A DNA stretch of 64,000 nucleotides from Gleimia sp. 6138-11-ORH1 (GTDB taxonomy: Bacteria > Actinomycetota > Actinomycetes > Actinomycetales > Actinomycetaceae): contig NZ_JANUXV010000001.1 in assembly GCF_024814355.1 (NCBI RefSeq), positions 496,001 through 560,000 on the forward strand. The letters run 5' to 3'. Made by a program: the position numbers and the translations under genes. Of this stretch, positions 7,110 through 15,231 are shown piece after piece (the stretch's first letter is position 1; every line of letters begins with the position of its first letter). Below the pieces are notes generated by a model that saw only the letters and a program-made list of their open reading frames with translations, made no database searches and was not told where the DNA came from.

Positions 7110-8807
7110 CTATAAGCCAGGTCGCTTACCAATCGTTAAAGTAACCTGCTGCGTACCGGCAAAGAAGTCATTACCCTTATCATCAACAACAATGAAAGCA
7201 GGGAAGTCTTCAACCTCAATCTTCCAAATAGCTTCCATACCCAGCTCAGGGTATTCCAACAACTCTACTTTCTTAATGCAGTCCTGTGCCAGGCGAGCTG
7301 CCGGCCCACCAATAGAACCAAGGTAGAAACCGCCGTACTTCTTACAAGCATCAGTCACCAGCTGAGAACGATTGCCCTTTGCCAGCATAATCATCGAACC
7401 ACCAGCTGCTTGGAACTGATCAACGTAACTGTCCATACGTCCAGCGGTAGTAGGTCCAAAGGAGCCAGACGGCATACCCTCAGGGGTTTTTGCCGGACCA
7501 GCATAGTAAACTGGGTGATCCTTTAAGTACTGTGGCATTTCACCGCCACTATCAAGTAGTTCTTTAATCTTCGCATGCGCAATATCGCGAGCAACCACAA
7601 TCGAACCGGTTAAGGAAACACGGGTCTTAATAGGGTGCTTAGAAAGCTCAGCTAGAATCTCCGGCATGGGTCGGTTAAGGTCAATCTTCACTGCCGCACC
7701 CTTACCGGTGGAAGAAACCCCGCAGGCTTCACCATCTAAATCAGCGTCGGTAATCTCTGGGAGGAATCGGCCCGGATCCTTATCTAATGCCTCCAGGAAA
7801 ACGCCCTCGGGAGTGATCTTTGCCCGCGCCTGACGGTCAGCAGAGCAAGAGACAGCCAAGGCAACAGGCAGGGAAGCACCGTGGCGAGGCAACCGAATCA
7901 CACGCACATCGTGGCAGAAGTATTTGCCGCCAAACTGCGCGCCAATCCCCAGCTGGCGAGTTAGCTTAAGAATCTCATTTTCTAACTCAACATCGCGGAA
8001 ACCGTGACCAGCGATAGTGCCTTCAGTTGGAAGCTCATCTAAATACTTCGCTGACGCGTACTTAGCTGCCTTTAGACACATTTCAGCAGAGGTTCCCCCC
8101 ACAACGAAAGCCAAGTGGTAAGGAGGACAAGCAGCAGTACCCAAAGAACGAATCTTTTCTTCCACGAACTGCATCATCCGAGTGGGATTAAGCAGCGCTT
8201 TAGTCTCTTGGTAAAGGAAAGACTTATTAGCAGAGCCACCGCCTTTAGCCATGAACAAGAAAGAGTACTCCAACTCATGTCCAGGTTTAGTATCTGCCGC
8301 AATCTCAATCTGTGCCGGAAGATTATTGCCGGTGTTGCGCTCATCCCACATGGTGATCGGCGCGTTCTGAGAGTAGCGTAAATTCAATGAAGTGTAGGCA
8401 TCATATACACCGCGGGAGATTGCCTTTTCATCCTGGCTTTCAGATAAAACGTGCTGGCCGCGCTTAGCTGAAACAATCGCAGTACCGGTATCTTGACACA
8501 TGGGGAGCACTCCACCGGAAGAAATAACGGCGTTCTTAAGCAGGTCTAAGGCAACGAACTTATCGTTGTTAGAAGCCTCGGGATCGTCAAGAATGTTGCG
8601 TAACTGCTGCAAATGCGCAGTACGGAGGAAGTGGGAAATATCGTGAATAGCAGTTTCAGTAAGAAGCCGCAACGCTTCAGGAGCAACTTTTAAGAACTTA
8701 CGACCATCTGGGCCGTCCACAACTTCTACACCTTCTTTGGTGAGTAAACGATATTCGGTAGGGTCCTGCTTTAGCGGGAACATATCTTCGTAGAGAAACT
8801 CGGCCAC
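7110..8807 (-). CDS. fumA: Class I (Fe-S dependent) fumarate hydratase
   Basis: It interconverts fumarate and malate. The 565-residue length and the fused alpha-beta layout match the FumA/FumB type of class I fumarase. The three Cys ligands of the oxygen-labile 4Fe-4S cluster are visible in [15 protein letters not shown] and [17 protein letters not shown] and GGPAARLAQ are further family hallmarks. The C-terminal beta domain begins around [10 protein letters not shown] and includes [11 protein letters not shown]. The start is the GTG at 8807, preceded by AAAAGGAG at a spacing of 5 nt. An iron-sulphur fumarase rather than the stable class II FumC fits a microaerophilic or anaerobic lifestyle. 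The gene stands alone between terminators. Confidence 0.95.
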   Translation of the reverse strand: MAEFLYEDMFPLKQDPTEYRLLTKEGVEVVDGPDGRKFLKVAPEALRLLTETAIHDISHFLRTAHLQQLRNILDDPEASNNDKFVALDLLKNAVISSGGVLPMCQDTGTAIVSAKRGQHVLSESQDEKAISRGVYDAYTSLNLRYSQNAPITMWDERNTGNNLPAQIEIAADTKPGHELEYSFLFMAKGGGSANKSFLYQETKALLNPTRMMQFVEEKIRSLGTAACPPYHLAFVVGGTSAEMCLKAAKYASAKYLDELPTEGTIAGHGFRDVELENEILKLTRQLGIGAQFGGKYFCHDVRVIRLPRHGASLPVALAVSCSADRQARAKITPEGVFLEALDKDPGRFLPEITDADLDGEACGVSSTGKGAAVKIDLNRPMPEILAELSKHPIKTRVSLTGSIVVARDIAHAKIKELLDSGGEMPQYLKDHPVYYAGPAKTPEGMPSGSFGPTTAGRMDSYVDQFQAAGGSMIMLAKGNRSQLVTDACKKYGGFYLGSIGGPAARLAQDCIKKVELLEYPELGMEAIWKIEVEDFPAFIVVDDKGNDFFAGTQQVTLTIGKRPGL

Positions 8808-9253
8808 TTTGGCTCCTTTTCAGTAATTTTCCACTATGCCCTCAGGATAATCCGTCTGCTTTGCAAATCGGTTTGCTTTAGTCCTAGAGCCCAGGTTTTA
8901 TGCGAAATTATGAGGGTTTTTCACAGTAAAATGGCGGGGCGCAGCGGGGGGATTTATCCAGAACTGAAGATTAATAGGTTACGGCGGAGTTTCTTAAATC
9001 GAAAAAGGTAAGAAAACCGGTTGCAAGCCGAAGCCTTCCTCGGTAGGGGAGAGATGAAAAAATCGGCTCCCGCTTACCCTTGTGTAAACATCTACATTGT
9101 GGGGGTAGCTCAGCGGTTGTAAATGCGTTAAAGAATAAACCTAGCTAAACTAAAAACAGTTGAAATGAGGAAACTAATATAGCTTCATTGCCTCAGCGAG
9201 GGCTTTGAAATAGGTTAGTTTAGCTCACCTTCCCGAACGACAAAGGTTGTTAA
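8808..9253. other. Intergenic region between divergent fumarase and Hsp90-like genes
   Basis: No gene is visible. The fumarase Shine-Dalgarno lies at its left end and AAAGG at 9242-9246 serves the Hsp90-like GTG start. An 11-bp inverted repeat, AGCTAAACTAA (9143-9153) and TTAGTTTAGCT (9215-9225), flanks 61 nt and could be an operator pair or a long stem. The segment 9101-9117 resembles the 5' end of a tRNA, but no anticodon or T arm follows. Confidence 0.5.
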
Positions 9254-11065
9254 GTGTCAAATCGTTTTCAAGTTAATCTCACCGGCTTAGTTGAAGTGCT
9301 CTCACGTAACCTCTATTCAGGGCCGAAAGTCTTTGTAAGAGAGCTACTCCAAAATGGGTTTGACGCAATCACAGCAAGGCAAAAGCTTGACCCGAATTGC
9401 GCCGCGCAAATTAGTTTCCGCAGTTATGGCGATAAGAAACTGGTGGTTTCCGACACGGGGATTGGTTTAACTTTAGAACAGGCGAAAGACCTGCTTGCCT
9501 CAATTGGGGCCACTTCTAAGCGCGATGAGTTAGGGTTGGCGCGGACAGAGTTTATCGGTCAGTTTGGGATTGGGTTGCTTTCTTGTTTCATGGTGACTCA
9601 GACGATTGTGGTTTATTCGCAGAATGCGGAAACTGTTGGGGCGCCGATTATCTGTTGGAAGGGTTATGGTGACGGCACTTGGGACGTTTCTGTTGTTTCT
9701 GAAGCGGAAGTGCCCGCAGAATTTAATGGCCCGGGTACTACCATTATTTTAGAAGCGACCGGCGCCGAGCCGCTTTTTAATAAAACAGCGTTGGTTAATT
9801 TAGTTTTGGAATACGGGGCTCATTTACCTGTTTCGATTACGGTTGCTGATGAGATCAGCAGTGAACAGTTAGGAGCTGCAGCTTTTCCTTGGGAACTTGA
9901 GTTAATCGAGCAGGAAAAATGGTGTTCTGCTAACTTTGGTTTCCACCCGTTTGCGAAAATTCCCCTGCAGTTGGGTAGTTCCCAAACGGTGGGCATGGCC
10001 TTTGTCCTTCCCGAGGGCGCTCACCCAGGCCAGTCTTTAAAACATCATGTCTATGTGCAAAATATGCTGGTGTCTAAAACGGTTACTAACCTGGTGCCAG
10101 ATTGGGCGTATTTTGTGCGGGTTGTAGTAGATTCCAAATTTTTGAAGCCAACTGCTTCCAGAGAGAGCTTATTTGATGATGAGCTGTTAGAGGAAGTGAA
10201 AGAAAGCATTGGGGAAACGGTACGGGGTTGGTTAGTTAATCTTTCTAATCAAGATATGGAAAAGTTCGTTAAATTTATGCGAGCTCATATTGTGGGGATG
10301 AAAGCACTTTCTGTACACGATCAGCAAACCAGGGAGATGCTGAAATCTTCGATTCCCTATGAAACTACTTTAGGTTTTTTCACGTTAGAAGAGATTATTA
10401 ACCGCACTAACGCGATTATTTATACACAGACTAAAGATGATTTCCGCGCAATCGAAGCGGTTGCCGCTGCCCAGGAGATTCTGGTGATAAATGGTGGCTA
10501 CGCTTTTGATGAGCAAGTCTTTGCGCAGCTAAAATTAGACTATCCGCAAGTTGAGGTACGGGAAGTAAAAGTATCCGAAATTTTAGCGGCTTTAGAGTCA
10601 CTTCCTGTGACGGAAGAAATTAATTTCATTACTTTCTTAGAGTATGCTTCGCAGGCTTTAGCTTCACAAAAAGTGGATGTGGTGATTCGTAATTTCTTAC
10701 CGGCTAGCTTACCGATGGTTTATTTACCGCAACCGGGTGGAGCAGGTCGAGAGATTGAAAAGAAAGCGCAAGCCCAAGCTACCGGCGCTTTTGCCGGGTT
10801 AATTGGGCATATAGCTGCGGCTGCGCCGGCTGAGTCTCGTTCTCAGGTTGTATTTAATGGGCAGTCAAGTGTAGTTAATCAACTGGCTAACCTAGCTGAT
10901 CCCCAGACCATAGAATTGGCAGTGAGAGGTTTCTTTGTCCAGGCGATTCTAAACGGACACCATCCAATGACACCGGAAGTTAAACAGTGGTCTACACAAG
11001 TTTTCGCGGAATTAATATCGCGGCAACTTACAGCTAATCGTAAAAGTGATGAAGAGAGGAACTGA
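9254..11065 (+). CDS. Hsp90-family (HtpG-like) chaperone ATPase
   Basis: The 603-residue protein has the full Hsp90 plan. Residues 1 to about 210 form the GHKL ATPase with Glu30 and Asn34 (RELLQNGFDAI), Asp67 (SDTGIGL) and the lid GQFGIGLLSCF. A middle domain ends with VYVQNMLVSKTV and SRESLF, where Arg303 corresponds to the gamma-phosphate-sensing Arg. A C-terminal dimerisation-like domain contains NGQSSVVNQLANL and a helical end. It is shorter than HtpG (about 630) and diverged from it, belonging to the 'HSP90 family protein' group of actinobacteria. The GTG start has AAAGG 7 nt upstream. The TPR gene follows after 2 nt, so the two are co-translated; the acidic tail (KSDEERN) lacks the eukaryotic MEEVD. 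Clients are unknown. Confidence 0.85.
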   Translation: MSNRFQVNLTGLVEVLSRNLYSGPKVFVRELLQNGFDAITARQKLDPNCAAQISFRSYGDKKLVVSDTGIGLTLEQAKDLLASIGATSKRDELGLARTEFIGQFGIGLLSCFMVTQTIVVYSQNAETVGAPIICWKGYGDGTWDVSVVSEAEVPAEFNGPGTTIILEATGAEPLFNKTALVNLVLEYGAHLPVSITVADEISSEQLGAAAFPWELELIEQEKWCSANFGFHPFAKIPLQLGSSQTVGMAFVLPEGAHPGQSLKHHVYVQNMLVSKTVTNLVPDWAYFVRVVVDSKFLKPTASRESLFDDELLEEVKESIGETVRGWLVNLSNQDMEKFVKFMRAHIVGMKALSVHDQQTREMLKSSIPYETTLGFFTLEEIINRTNAIIYTQTKDDFRAIEAVAAAQEILVINGGYAFDEQVFAQLKLDYPQVEVREVKVSEILAALESLPVTEEINFITFLEYASQALASQKVDVVIRNFLPASLPMVYLPQPGGAGREIEKKAQAQATGAFAGLIGHIAAAAPAESRSQVVFNGQSSVVNQLANLADPQTIELAVRGFFVQAILNGHHPMTPEVKQWSTQVFAELISRQLTANRKSDEERN

Positions 11066-11067
11066 CA

Positions 11068-13725
11068 ATGACTTCACGGGAAGAGCTCCATCAACTGATG
11101 GATGAAGCTGCGAATACTCCTCCGGGGAAAACTCATAACGACCTGTGGGCTAAAGCGGCAGAACTAGCTGAGGCTGGAGGGTTCGAAGAAGAAGCAGTGA
11201 TTAGCTATGTTCATCTGGTAAATGGCTATGCTACTGGGGGGCAGGCTACTAAAGTAATTGCGCCTTTTATATGGTGTGACCAGAAAATTAAGGAACGTCC
11301 GGATTTATTTGGGGGCGAAATTGGGTTCTCTCACGCATGGCATTACAAGTATGTGATTGGGGCAGTGCGTGCAGTTCCTTCCGTGCCGGTGGAGCAATGC
11401 GAGAGCCTCCTTGAAGAAATGCGTAAGCACTATACGCAACTGGGGGACGGACTTCGCGCCTACTACATTCGTAAGTTCCTTTTTGCCCGCGACTGGGGGA
11501 CTAAAGCTGAAGCAGAGGAAGCTTTCAATCAGTGGCGTACAGCTAATGATTCAGAATTATCTGATTGTCCTAGCTGCGACCCCAGTTATGAGGTTGCCTA
11601 TTACAGTCGGCAGGGTAACTGGGCTAAAGCCGTAGAAATAGGGGAAGCTGCCCTGGCACGCCAAAATGAGAATACCTGCGATTCTCAACCTGAAGCGCTC
11701 CTTACCGAGATGATGGAGCCTTGGTCCCGGGTGGGTAATGATACTTCAGCGTGGAGTGCACACACGCGCGCCTATCGGCGTTACCAAGAGGGCGCACGCT
11801 ATTTGGAAGATATACCTGCGCACCTGCACTTCCTATTTTTATCGGGGATGGCGGGACGGCCTCAGCGTTTAGAAAGAGGCTTGCGGATCCTTTTACGTCA
11901 CCTTCCTTGGTGGCCAGAAGCTAATACCCCAATCGTGCTTCTCAACCTGGCTGTTGAGGGCGCTTTACTATTTAGCACTCTCTTAGATAATCCTTCGCAG
12001 AAACTGAACCTAACCTTACCTGGTGAAGATTTGGTGTGGTACCCCTGCGAAACTCTACACAATCCAACCGTACAAGAAGCGTATGACTGGATGCGTAAAC
12101 TAGCTTTAGGAATAGCAAGCCAGTTTGATGAGCGTCCCGGGTTGAAGTTTAAACGGTATGTGGAAGCGATTGAACGTCGTTTAGAACCTACCTTATTAGA
12201 AATAAAAGCCCCCGAAGTAGATGTCTTAGATGTTTCAGGACTATATACTCCAGATGAATCTAACTATCAGGTAAAAGCCGAAAAACCGGCAGAAACTGTT
12301 GAAGGGCAGTCTTTTGCAGTGCCTAATCGGGAAGAAAGTGTAGAAACGAAGTCCATCGAATACACTCCGATTACGCTAGATACCAGTTGGCAAAACCTTT
12401 CGATTAGCCAACTATTCCAAGCGGTAGTAACCGGCTTTGGGACATTTAGCTCCGCTTATACGTATTTGTATCATCGTTTATTCGACCCCGCGGCTGAACT
12501 TCCTTCACATCAAGAATTAACTATTTTTGCTACCAACGAAGAAGAAGCCGCCACTATCAGCGAGTTTTGGGATACGATTGTTGAAAACCGCTATACGCCG
12601 TGGAAATTCCCAGGTGAGTTCTGTGCAATCCCCGACCCGCAAAGTCCTGAGGTAAAGGTAATTCCCCATTTGGTGGAAGCCAGTAAAGCAATTAAAGCAC
12701 ATGATTTTTCAGTGGCAGTTGCAGCAGCTAAAGCAGCTATGCAGGTTCCGGATATTTCCGATGCGCTGGGAATCCGCCTCTATGGGCTAGATACCCTTGG
12801 ATTTGCCTATGCTTCTTTAGATAAATATGAGGAAGCGATCCAAGCCTACCGGCAGGCCCTTAACCTATACGCCGCATTAGGGGTTGCTTCACAACAAGCT
12901 CTAATGGGTTGGAAGCTCTCATACGTACTCATCAGTGCTCGCCGCAACGATGAGGCAATTGAAGTATTGCAAAGTTCCGTTGATGTGGGAGCTAACATTC
13001 TCCCAGCTGAACTTGAAGCAAGATTAAGAACCGAGTTGGCTGAGCAATACACGAAGGCCAAGCTCTTACACAGTGCCCTAAGAGAATTACTTAAGGCTTA
13101 CCAGCTTCACACCAACGCAGATGAGAAGTTTGAAGTAGCGAAGAAAATAGTGGATACGGCAGTTAATGAGGGCGAATTCCAGATTGCTACTGAATACCAG
13201 TTTAAGATTTTAGAGGATCGAAAAACTCGGGTGGTGTATCCCCTAAATCACCAAACTAAACTGTCCCATCGAGATTACGCCGCGGAAATATTCAATGCGG
13301 CCCGTCGTTTAGTTGAACGTCCGGGAATAATCAGTGAATCTGAAGCTGCACAGGCCCGTGAACTACTGGAAACTGGTATAAAAATCTTTGCCCAGTTGAG
13401 TGAACTGGAAGGCAGTGACCCAGAACGGGATGTTGCCGAGCTCATTATTGAATACCACCGCGTTATTGGTGCGTGTTATTCGACTTCAGAAACCGAACAA
13501 AAATTGCAGCAGGCTTTGGATATTATGAAAGACCATCAGGTAATGCATGCTGTGGGAATGGGGCTTTTAGCGCTTAGTCTAATCGCGGAAAAAGCGGGGG
13601 ACTATGAGAAGGCGAACGAAACTCTAAATGAGCTACTTTCTTTAGAGGGTAAGCATAGAGAGATTGAAGCAAATATTTTTGGGTATGCACACTATCTAAA
13701 AGAGATACTAAACTCGGATAATTAA
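11068..13725 (+). CDS. Large TPR-repeat protein, partner of the Hsp90-like ATPase
   Basis: I recognise only repeat architecture in this 885-residue soluble protein. Helical pairs with TPR spacing are clear around residues 530-690 (DALGIRLYGLDTLGFAYASLDKYEEAIQAYRQAL and the next units), at about 20-60, and again near the C-terminus (AVGMGLLALSLIAEKAGDYEKANETLNELL). Residues about 165-215 contain a Cys pair (DCPSCDPS). A Pro/Glu-rich linker lies near residues 395-435. There is no signal peptide or membrane helix. It starts 2 nt after the Hsp90-like stop, with GAGAGGAAC as its ribosome binding site. TPR proteins are classic Hsp90 co-chaperones in eukaryotes, so a scaffold or client-recruiting role is inferred. 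Confidence 0.75.
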   Translation: MTSREELHQLMDEAANTPPGKTHNDLWAKAAELAEAGGFEEEAVISYVHLVNGYATGGQATKVIAPFIWCDQKIKERPDLFGGEIGFSHAWHYKYVIGAVRAVPSVPVEQCESLLEEMRKHYTQLGDGLRAYYIRKFLFARDWGTKAEAEEAFNQWRTANDSELSDCPSCDPSYEVAYYSRQGNWAKAVEIGEAALARQNENTCDSQPEALLTEMMEPWSRVGNDTSAWSAHTRAYRRYQEGARYLEDIPAHLHFLFLSGMAGRPQRLERGLRILLRHLPWWPEANTPIVLLNLAVEGALLFSTLLDNPSQKLNLTLPGEDLVWYPCETLHNPTVQEAYDWMRKLALGIASQFDERPGLKFKRYVEAIERRLEPTLLEIKAPEVDVLDVSGLYTPDESNYQVKAEKPAETVEGQSFAVPNREESVETKSIEYTPITLDTSWQNLSISQLFQAVVTGFGTFSSAYTYLYHRLFDPAAELPSHQELTIFATNEEEAATISEFWDTIVENRYTPWKFPGEFCAIPDPQSPEVKVIPHLVEASKAIKAHDFSVAVAAAKAAMQVPDISDALGIRLYGLDTLGFAYASLDKYEEAIQAYRQALNLYAALGVASQQALMGWKLSYVLISARRNDEAIEVLQSSVDVGANILPAELEARLRTELAEQYTKAKLLHSALRELLKAYQLHTNADEKFEVAKKIVDTAVNEGEFQIATEYQFKILEDRKTRVVYPLNHQTKLSHRDYAAEIFNAARRLVERPGIISESEAAQARELLETGIKIFAQLSELEGSDPERDVAELIIEYHRVIGACYSTSETEQKLQQALDIMKDHQVMHAVGMGLLALSLIAEKAGDYEKANETLNELLSLEGKHREIEANIFGYAHYLKEILNSDN

Positions 13726-13731
13726 GTTTTA

Positions 13732-13768
13732 CGCTCACATCAGTGGAAGAAAACCGCTGATGTGAGCG
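13732..13768. terminator. Inverted repeat after the TPR gene
   Basis: A 15-bp stem with one wobble (CGCTCACATCAGTGG, 13732-13746, and CCGCTGATGTGAGCG, 13754-13768) has a 7-nt loop. It is followed by A rather than T residues in the plus direction, so it is not a textbook terminator, but its position between the TPR gene and the converging tRNA fits one. Confidence 0.5.
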
Positions 13769-13785
13769 AAAAACGGGTAAAAAAG

Positions 13786-13859
13786 TACCCCGGGTGAGAC
13801 TCGAACTCACAACGAGCCGGGTTTGAGCCGACTGCCTCTGCCAATTGGGCTACCGGGGC
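13786..13859 (-). tRNA. tRNA with anticodon CAA (Leu-like) and a short variable loop
   Basis: The minus strand folds into a complete cloverleaf of 74 nt. The acceptor is GCCCCGG/CCGGGGT with G1:U72, and the D arm is GCC/GGC with loop AATTGG. The anticodon stem is GTCGG/CCGGC with loop CTCAAAC (anticodon CAA). The variable loop is only TCGTT, the T stem is GTGAG/CTCAC with TTCGAGT, and the discriminator is A. CCA is not encoded; CTTTTTT follows. A CAA anticodon reads the Leu codon UUG, yet bacterial tRNA-Leu normally has a long extra arm. The amino acid identity is therefore uncertain. Confidence 0.88.
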
Positions 13860-13964
13860 AAGTGATTTATTCTATGAACCGATTGAGTTCCTAAAACGAA
13901 TCACTAAGTAATAGAATATAGATAAGTTTATCGGAAATCAAAATTAGATCTAGGAAGATTACGA

Positions 13965-14561
13965 ATGGGAAAGACTGAGAACAAATCCCGTCGGGTTCTG
14001 GTCGCAGAAGATGAAGGTCTGATCCGTTTAGATATCGTTGATATCCTCAAAACCGCTGGGTTTGAAGTAATCGCGGAATGCGACAATGGTGAAGACGCGG
14101 TAGAAAAAGCGCTTGAGCTGGAACCTGACTTATGTATTTTAGACGTGAAAATGCCTAAAATGGACGGAATAACTGCAGCAGAAAAGATTCTGAAAGAACT
14201 CTCATGTGCAGTTGTGATGCTTACCGCATTTTCGCAACGTGAATTGGTAGAACGCGTTCGCGACGCGGGTGCCATGGGATACGTGGTTAAACCATTCTCA
14301 GAAGCTGACTTGCTTCCCGCCGTAGAAATCGCCTTAAGTCGCCATAATGAAATCCTGGCGATGGAAAACGAAATCGCGGATCTTAACGAACGTTTCGAAG
14401 CTCGCAAGATAGTTGACCGTGCAAAAGGTCTGCTGATGGAACGGATGAAGATGAGTGAACATGAAGCCTTTAGGTGGATTCAGAAAACCTCTATGGACCG
14501 TCGGCTTTCAATGCGGGAAGTAGCTGAGGCTGTAATCGCACAGGTGGCACAAACAGACTAA
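13965..14561 (+). CDS. pdtaR: ANTAR-domain response regulator (PdtaR type)
   Basis: This RNA-binding response regulator of 198 residues has a receiver domain (about 8-125) with Glu15-Asp16, phospho-acceptor Asp60 (ILDVKMP), Thr87 and Lys109. A short coiled linker (LAMENEIADLNERFEARK) leads to a C-terminal ANTAR domain (about 138-195) with the RAKGLLMER signature. Family members bind paired hexaloop hairpins in nascent RNA and prevent termination when phosphorylated, usually by a PdtaS-type kinase; none is visible here. Proximity to polA and rpsA is as in mycobacteria (Rv1626 region). A TACGA-ATG context with weak AGGAAG upstream serves as start region. Confidence in the family is high; targets are unknown. 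Confidence 0.93.
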   Translation: MGKTENKSRRVLVAEDEGLIRLDIVDILKTAGFEVIAECDNGEDAVEKALELEPDLCILDVKMPKMDGITAAEKILKELSCAVVMLTAFSQRELVERVRDAGAMGYVVKPFSEADLLPAVEIALSRHNEILAMENEIADLNERFEARKIVDRAKGLLMERMKMSEHEAFRWIQKTSMDRRLSMREVAEAVIAQVAQTD

Positions 14562-14588
14562 ACCGGGGGCAAAGCCGAAGTAACGCCT

Positions 14589-14681
14589 AATCAGGCGTAG
14601 CATAGGACGCTCACCGGACAATCAGGCGCTGCATAATCTGCTCCTTGCATAACGTAAAACTGCATAATCTGCTGCTGCGCA
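14589..14681. repeat. Three degenerate 31-nt tandem units
   Basis: Units begin at 14589, 14620 and 14651. The first two share AATCAGGCG at their start and GCATA in the middle; the second and third share CTGCATAATCTGCT (14629-14642 and 14660-14673). The period is exactly 31 nt. The first unit starts inside a small hairpin (CGCCT-AATC-AGGCG). It lies in the 3' region of the ANTAR regulator gene. Confidence 0.6.
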
Positions 14682-14733
14682 GTAGAAAAAACCCGCCTGA
14701 AACATGTCACTGTGATTTAGAAAGTAACGTTAA

Positions 14734-14773
14734 ATATGGTGTGGGGGACTGAAAACAGTCCCCCACACCATAT
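14734..14773. terminator. Bidirectional terminator between pdtaR and the thioesterase
   Basis: An 18-bp perfect stem (ATATGGTGTGGGGGACTG, 14734-14751, with its complement at 14756-14773) closes on an AAAA loop between two convergent genes. Confidence 0.8.
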
Positions 14774-14781
14774 GCTTTAAG

Positions 14782-15186
14782 CTATACCAGTTGATTGCCT
14801 AACATAGCGGTAGAGATTAGCTTTCCGTCCTCGGAAAAAATCTGCACCTGATGTACGCAGCGCGTCCGCCCCAATTTAACTGCCACCGCCACCGCAGTAA
14901 CCGCAGCGCCGGAACCAGGACGCAAATGAGAAATCGACAAATCCGTACCCACCGGCGTGCGTTCCTGCCCATCCGCATCCCGTAATTGCTGCGCATAAGC
15001 TAGGGAAGCTAAAGACCCTGCAGTTTCCGCCAAAGCCGCTGCCCCGCCCCCGTGTAAAAACCCAGCTGGCTGCAGATTCCCAGCCACCGGCATTTCTAAC
15101 ACAGTTTTCTGCGCTGACACTTCAACAATACGCATTCCCATCCGTGACATGAGAGAATCAGGAGAGAAAGAAAAAATATCACTCAT
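14782..15186 (-). CDS. PaaI-type hotdog thioesterase
   Basis: The roughly 134-residue protein has a single hotdog fold. FLHGGGAAALAETAGSLAS is the PaaI/YbgC-like motif (HGG followed by an acidic residue on the long helix), and VGTDLSISHLRPG is the matching strand. Family members hydrolyse acyl- or aroyl-CoA thioesters, or 1,4-dihydroxy-2-naphthoyl-CoA in menaquinone synthesis; the substrate here is unknown. The open frame continues upstream to a TTG at 15222, but ATG 15186 (MSDIFSF) gives the family-typical N-terminus. The gene is divergent from polA, leaving 45 nt between starts. Confidence 0.85.
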   Translation of the reverse strand: MSDIFSFSPDSLMSRMGMRIVEVSAQKTVLEMPVAGNLQPAGFLHGGGAAALAETAGSLASLAYAQQLRDADGQERTPVGTDLSISHLRPGSGAAVTAVAVAVKLGRTRCVHQVQIFSEDGKLISTAMLGNQLV

Positions 15187-15231
15187 GGCACTATCGTGAC
15201 ACGAATATGACCCTGGCGCCAAGGAAAGAAT

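Noticed and set aside
9101-9117. Sequence resembling the 5' end of a tRNA (GGGGGTAGCTCAGCGGT)
   Set aside because: No D-stem closure, anticodon arm or T arm (TTCGA) follows within 80 nt, so it is not a tRNA gene; at most it is a chance match or a fragment.
13928-14407. 159-codon Ser-rich frame antisense to pdtaR
   Set aside because: Low-complexity Ser/Arg composition is typical of an antisense shadow, and the ANTAR regulator on the plus strand is well supported.
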